From: Mesorhizobium sp. M2D.F.Ca.ET.226.01.1.1
GTDB taxonomy: Bacteria; Pseudomonadota; Alphaproteobacteria; Rhizobiales; Rhizobiaceae
DNA length: 64,000 nucleotides
Assembly (NCBI RefSeq): GCF_004022705.2
Contig: NZ_RZOY02000018.1
Location: 1 to 64,000 of the forward strand
Direction of reading: 5' to 3'
Shown: in pieces, positions 61,160-64,000 of the stretch
How the letters are laid out: each line of letters starts with the position of its first letter
Numbering within the stretch: the stretch's first letter is position 1
Program-made: the position numbers and the translations under genes
The notes under the pieces: model-generated
Databases searched by the model: none
The model's input: the letters and a program-made list of their open reading frames with translations, nothing else
Told to the model about the DNA's origin: nothing

Positions 61160-61795
61160 TCAACCTCGATGCCCGAGGCTTCTGAGATAGGCACAGAACA
61201 TGTCGGCGAGCGCATCGGAATAGGCTTCGATTTCATCGGCCGTTCGTTCCTTTTCCGAGAAATCCGCTCCCACCGTACTCAGCGTCTTCACGATCAGTTC
61301 GCCGGCCAGAGCGCGACCGGAATCCGGCGCGTCAGGAAGCGTCTCGCGCATGAAGGCCTCGACGGTTCGGTTAGCCGTCGCCCTCGCCTCCCGCGCCTCC
61401 GGAGCATCCCGATAGAGCGGCGCCGCGTCGTTCAGCGCGCCGCGCACCGCTGCCTCCTCGCATTCCGAGCGGATGAAGGCATGCACCAGCGTTCTTATCC
61501 GCTCGAGCGGCGATAGCTGGACATCTTCGAGGATGCCGCACAAGAGCTCGGTCGTCTGGCGCCATTCGTCGCTCTGCAGCCGGAACAGCAGCGCCGCCTT
61601 GTTGGGAAAATACTGGTAGAGCGAACCGACGGCGACGCCAGCCTTTTCGGCGACGCGCGTGGTGGTGAAACGCTGGGCGCCTTCGCTTGCCAAAACCTGA
61701 GCAGCGGCCTGCAGAATTGCCGCGACAAGCTCGGTGGCGCGCGCCTGTTTGGGCTGTTTTCGGGTGGAAATAGAAGGACTTGGGCGTTGGATCAT
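61160..61795 (-). CDS. TetR/AcrR-family transcriptional regulator
   Basis: A 211-residue repressor. The N-terminal helix-turn-helix is clear: RFTTTRVAEKAGVAVGSLYQ then YFPNKAALLF. The ligand-binding part is variable. It is divergent from the methyltransferase gene with 84 bases between; that gap has an inverted CGAAT/ATTCG pair (61813-61817, 61835-61839), a weak candidate operator. It probably controls the neighbouring methyltransferase and possibly the MFS pump. Confidence 0.87.
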   Translation of the reverse strand: MIQRPSPSISTRKQPKQARATELVAAILQAAAQVLASEGAQRFTTTRVAEKAGVAVGSLYQYFPNKAALLFRLQSDEWRQTTELLCGILEDVQLSPLERIRTLVHAFIRSECEEAAVRGALNDAAPLYRDAPEAREARATANRTVEAFMRETLPDAPDSGRALAGELIVKTLSTVGADFSEKERTADEIEAYSDALADMFCAYLRSLGHRG

Positions 61796-61879
61796 CGCAG
61801 CGCTCGGAAATGCGAATTGGAAACCTGAAGGATTATTCGTATTTTTCGAGGCAACACAAGAACCCGCCCGGAGACAGGC

Positions 61880-62536
61880 ATGACAACCTTGACCGAAACC
61901 CCTTTGGCTCCGCTGCTCGCCCGCCTGTTCAAGGAGGCCGATGCGGCGACCAGCCCGGCGATCGCGCAGTTCTCACGCGAGGAACGGGCGCGCCTCATCA
62001 ACAGCAAGACCGAGTATCGCCAGTTCTACGGCAGCCTGAAGGACCTGTGGCTTGCTGTTTCACCCGAGACCGGCACGCTGCTCTACATGCTGGCGCGCAG
62101 CACCGGCGCGCGCATCGTCGTCGAGTTCGGCACATCGTTCGGCATCTCGACGCTCTATCTTGCCGCCGCACTCAGGGACAATGGCGGCGGTCGCCTGATC
62201 ACGACGGAATTCGAGCCGTCCAAGGTGATGCGGGCCAAATCCAACCTGACGGAAGGCGGCCTCATCGACCTAGTGGAGATCCGCGAGGGCGACGCGCTGG
62301 AAACGCTGAGCAAGGACCTGCCCGACCGGATAGACCTTCTGCTGCTCGACGGCGCCAAGGCGCTCTATCCGGAAATATTGAGCGTGGTCGAGGGCCGGCT
62401 CAGGCCCGGCGCGCTGGTCATCGCCGATAATGCCGATTTCTCGCCCGACTATCTGGAACGGGTGCGCGCCCCGGCCAGCGGCTACATGTCGACGCCGTTC
62501 GGCGACGACGTGGAGCTGTCGATGCGGCTGAACTAG
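61880..62536 (+). CDS. SAM-dependent O-methyltransferase-like protein
   Basis: A 218-residue class I methyltransferase of the catechol-O-methyltransferase-like (Methyltransf_24) group. The SAM motif is VVEFGTSFGISTLYLAAAL (about 74-92), with the acidic residue in TTEFEPSKV and DLLLLDGAKALYPE as motif IV. The ATG at 61880 has GGAGACAGGC ahead. It is divergent from tetR. Substrate unknown. Confidence 0.85.
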   Translation: MTTLTETPLAPLLARLFKEADAATSPAIAQFSREERARLINSKTEYRQFYGSLKDLWLAVSPETGTLLYMLARSTGARIVVEFGTSFGISTLYLAAALRDNGGGRLITTEFEPSKVMRAKSNLTEGGLIDLVEIREGDALETLSKDLPDRIDLLLLDGAKALYPEILSVVEGRLRPGALVIADNADFSPDYLERVRAPASGYMSTPFGDDVELSMRLN

Positions 62537-62657
62537 GCGCGCTCTCGAACACAAACTCATGCTGCTCGTCTGAGTGGCCGTAGGCGTTTACGTCAACCAA
62601 CGCGCAATCCCGGCTTTCGGGCCCGGGCCTCCGAGCCTTTGACGCGTAGGTGACATC

Positions 62658-63917
62658 ATGACCGTTTTTCTGCCCTCCTGGCGCGAGCTGCCGCGCCCGG
62701 CTCTGCTCGGCCTGTTCCTGTTCTTCTGCGCCGGTTTCGCCGACGGCGCGCTGGTGCCCTTCTTTCCGCTCTGGGCAAGCGGCGAGGCGAACATCCCGAT
62801 CGGCGCGATCGGCCTCTTGTTTGCCTGCTATGCCGGCGGCGAGCTCGTCGCCGCGCCGCTGATCGGCGGCATCGCCGACCCGATCGGCCGGCGGCCGGTG
62901 CTGATCCTGTCCTCGTTCGGCGTCGGCTGCGGTTTCATCACGTTGTTCTTCGTCCATGGCATCGTCCCCACAGCGATCGTTCTGCTTTTGACGGGCATGT
63001 GCGAGTCGGTGCTCCACCCGACGATCCTGACCGCTATCGCCGACGTGACCGAGCCGTCCGCGCATCCGCGCTGGTTCGGCATGGCAAGGGTGAGCTCCAG
63101 CGCCGGGCAGATCCTCGGACCGGCCTGCGGCGCGCTGCTCGCGCCCGTTTCGCTGAGCAGCGTGTTCCTGGCCGGCGGCGGCATGCTGCTCCTTGGCGGC
63201 ATCGTCATGCTCGTCGCATTTGCCGAGACAGGTGGCAGCCCGCGCAGCAAAAACGACATGGATGAAACGGAGGAAGAGGAAGGCCTGCCGGCGCTGCTGC
63301 CGGCGTTCCGCGACGGTCGCCTGGCCAAGCTGCTCGTCTGGGTCGTGCTGTTCGAAATCTACGGCAACTGGATCGAAGCCGTGATCCCGCTCTATGCGCA
63401 GGATGCCGGCACGCTCACCCCGTCTGGTGTCGGCACACTGTTTGCCTACGCGGCCGCCTTGACGGTCGGGTTGCAGATGCTGGTGAGCCGCCTTGCCGAG
63501 GCACGATCGGCGCTTTGGCTGACAATAGGCGCCGGCATCTCGACCATCGCCGCCTTCGCCCTGCTTGCAGCCTCGCCGGCCATGATCTCGCTGGTCGCCG
63601 CCGTCAGCATGTGCGCGGTGGCGCAGATGCTGGTCGGACCGCTGGTGCCGAGCGCCGTCAATGCGCTGGCGCCGGCTTCGCGGCGGGCCTCCTACATGGC
63701 GGCCTCGTCGGTGGCGGTCGACCTCAAGGACTCGCTCGGGCCTTCAATCGGCACCGCGCTCTATGCGCTGGCGCCGCGGCTGCCCTGGTTCGCCGGCATT
63801 CCGCTGGTGGCGATCGCTTCGCTTGGCCTTGGCGCCGCGATCGGACGGGCGCGGAACCCTGTGGACACCGTCGAGGATGATGCAATGCCGCGCTCGGCCG
63901 TCGAAAACTATCGCTGA
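62658..63917 (+). CDS. MFS transporter (drug efflux-like)
   Basis: A 419-residue major facilitator with 12 hydrophobic segments and the motif A loop GGIADPIGRRPVL between helices 2 and 3. A charged central loop (SKNDMDETEEEEG) divides the halves. It lies 121 bases after the methyltransferase gene on the same strand and may be an efflux pump of the TetR-controlled group. Substrate unknown. Confidence 0.83.
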   Translation: MTVFLPSWRELPRPALLGLFLFFCAGFADGALVPFFPLWASGEANIPIGAIGLLFACYAGGELVAAPLIGGIADPIGRRPVLILSSFGVGCGFITLFFVHGIVPTAIVLLLTGMCESVLHPTILTAIADVTEPSAHPRWFGMARVSSSAGQILGPACGALLAPVSLSSVFLAGGGMLLLGGIVMLVAFAETGGSPRSKNDMDETEEEEGLPALLPAFRDGRLAKLLVWVVLFEIYGNWIEAVIPLYAQDAGTLTPSGVGTLFAYAAALTVGLQMLVSRLAEARSALWLTIGAGISTIAAFALLAASPAMISLVAAVSMCAVAQMLVGPLVPSAVNALAPASRRASYMAASSVAVDLKDSLGPSIGTALYALAPRLPWFAGIPLVAIASLGLGAAIGRARNPVDTVEDDAMPRSAVENYR

Positions 63918-63964
63918 GCCTCAGCACCACGGCCAAGTCGTGCGGGCCGGCAGCTTCAGAGGAG

Positions 63965-64000
63965 TCAGGTCACCGGCTGCAGCGGATCGCCGCCGATCTT
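63965..64000 (-). CDS. Possible C-terminus of a gene entering from the right edge
   Basis: The minus strand reads KIGGDPLQPVT then a TGA stop (63965-63967). Twelve codons are too few to identify a product, and the frame is a guess. It would converge with the MFS gene. Confidence 0.3.
   Translation of the reverse strand, partial: KIGGDPLQPVT

Overview
The window is GC-rich, densely coded alpha-proteobacterial DNA. Its gene families and order point to a member of the Rhizobiales, most likely Mesorhizobium or a close relative. The main support is a rhaRSTPQUK/rhaDI rhamnose locus, an ehu/eut ectoine locus, a dctA/dctBD locus with sigma-54 signals, an ALAS-type hemA, and several copies of rhizobial intergenic mosaic and palindromic repeats. 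No rRNA, tRNA, CRISPR array, insertion sequence or prophage was found.

Layout. 1-373: 5' part of glmS (minus). 374-2290: a looser stretch of less typical composition with a TIM-barrel hydrolase-like ORF and a small membrane protein. 2288-17086: an ectoine/5-hydroxyectoine locus. Its minus-strand arm holds an MDR dehydrogenase, doeD, doeC and an AsnC regulator. Its plus-strand arm holds enuR, ehuABCD and eutABCDE. 17098-23969: a minus-strand cyoABCD quinol oxidase operon with surf1 and a RegB/RegA-type redox two-component pair, divergent from an MFS transporter. 25589-33401: assorted genes (UDP-glucuronate epimerase, small acyltransferase-like protein, SQR-like flavoprotein, 1-Cys peroxiredoxin, BTAD regulator, rRNA pseudouridine synthase, histidine phosphatase). 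33479-38331: dctA divergent from dctBD. 38490-40573: a small membrane protein and gamma-glutamyltransferase. 40672-51583: the complete L-rhamnose regulon. 51594-57417: dadA-like oxidase, galE, hemA, a class I aminotransferase, mscL. 57650-61144: a large SLC5-domain hybrid histidine kinase. 61160-63917: TetR, SAM methyltransferase and MFS genes. 63918-64000: at most the last codons of a minus-strand gene.

How the genes work together. EhuABCD imports ectoines. EutABC converts 5-hydroxyectoine to ectoine. EutD (DoeA) opens the ring and EutE (DoeB) deacetylates the product to diaminobutyrate. DoeD and DoeC turn this into aspartate, with EnuR and AsnC/DoeX as regulators. RhaSTPQ imports rhamnose. 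RhaU, RhaI, RhaK and RhaD take it to dihydroxyacetone phosphate and lactaldehyde or lactate under RhaR. DctA, under DctBD and sigma-54, imports C4-dicarboxylates. The window therefore looks like a plant- or soil-associated catabolic and respiratory region.

No wholly new system was identified. The most notable unexplained signals are non-coding: a tandem array of CATC-NN-GATG dyads every 20-21 bp between cyoA and an MFS gene; a sequence shared by the enuR start and the ehuA promoter; phased GTTCC repeats before a BTAD regulator; a four-half-site operator between rhaD and rhaR; and a palindromic repeat family whose copies show compensatory stem changes.
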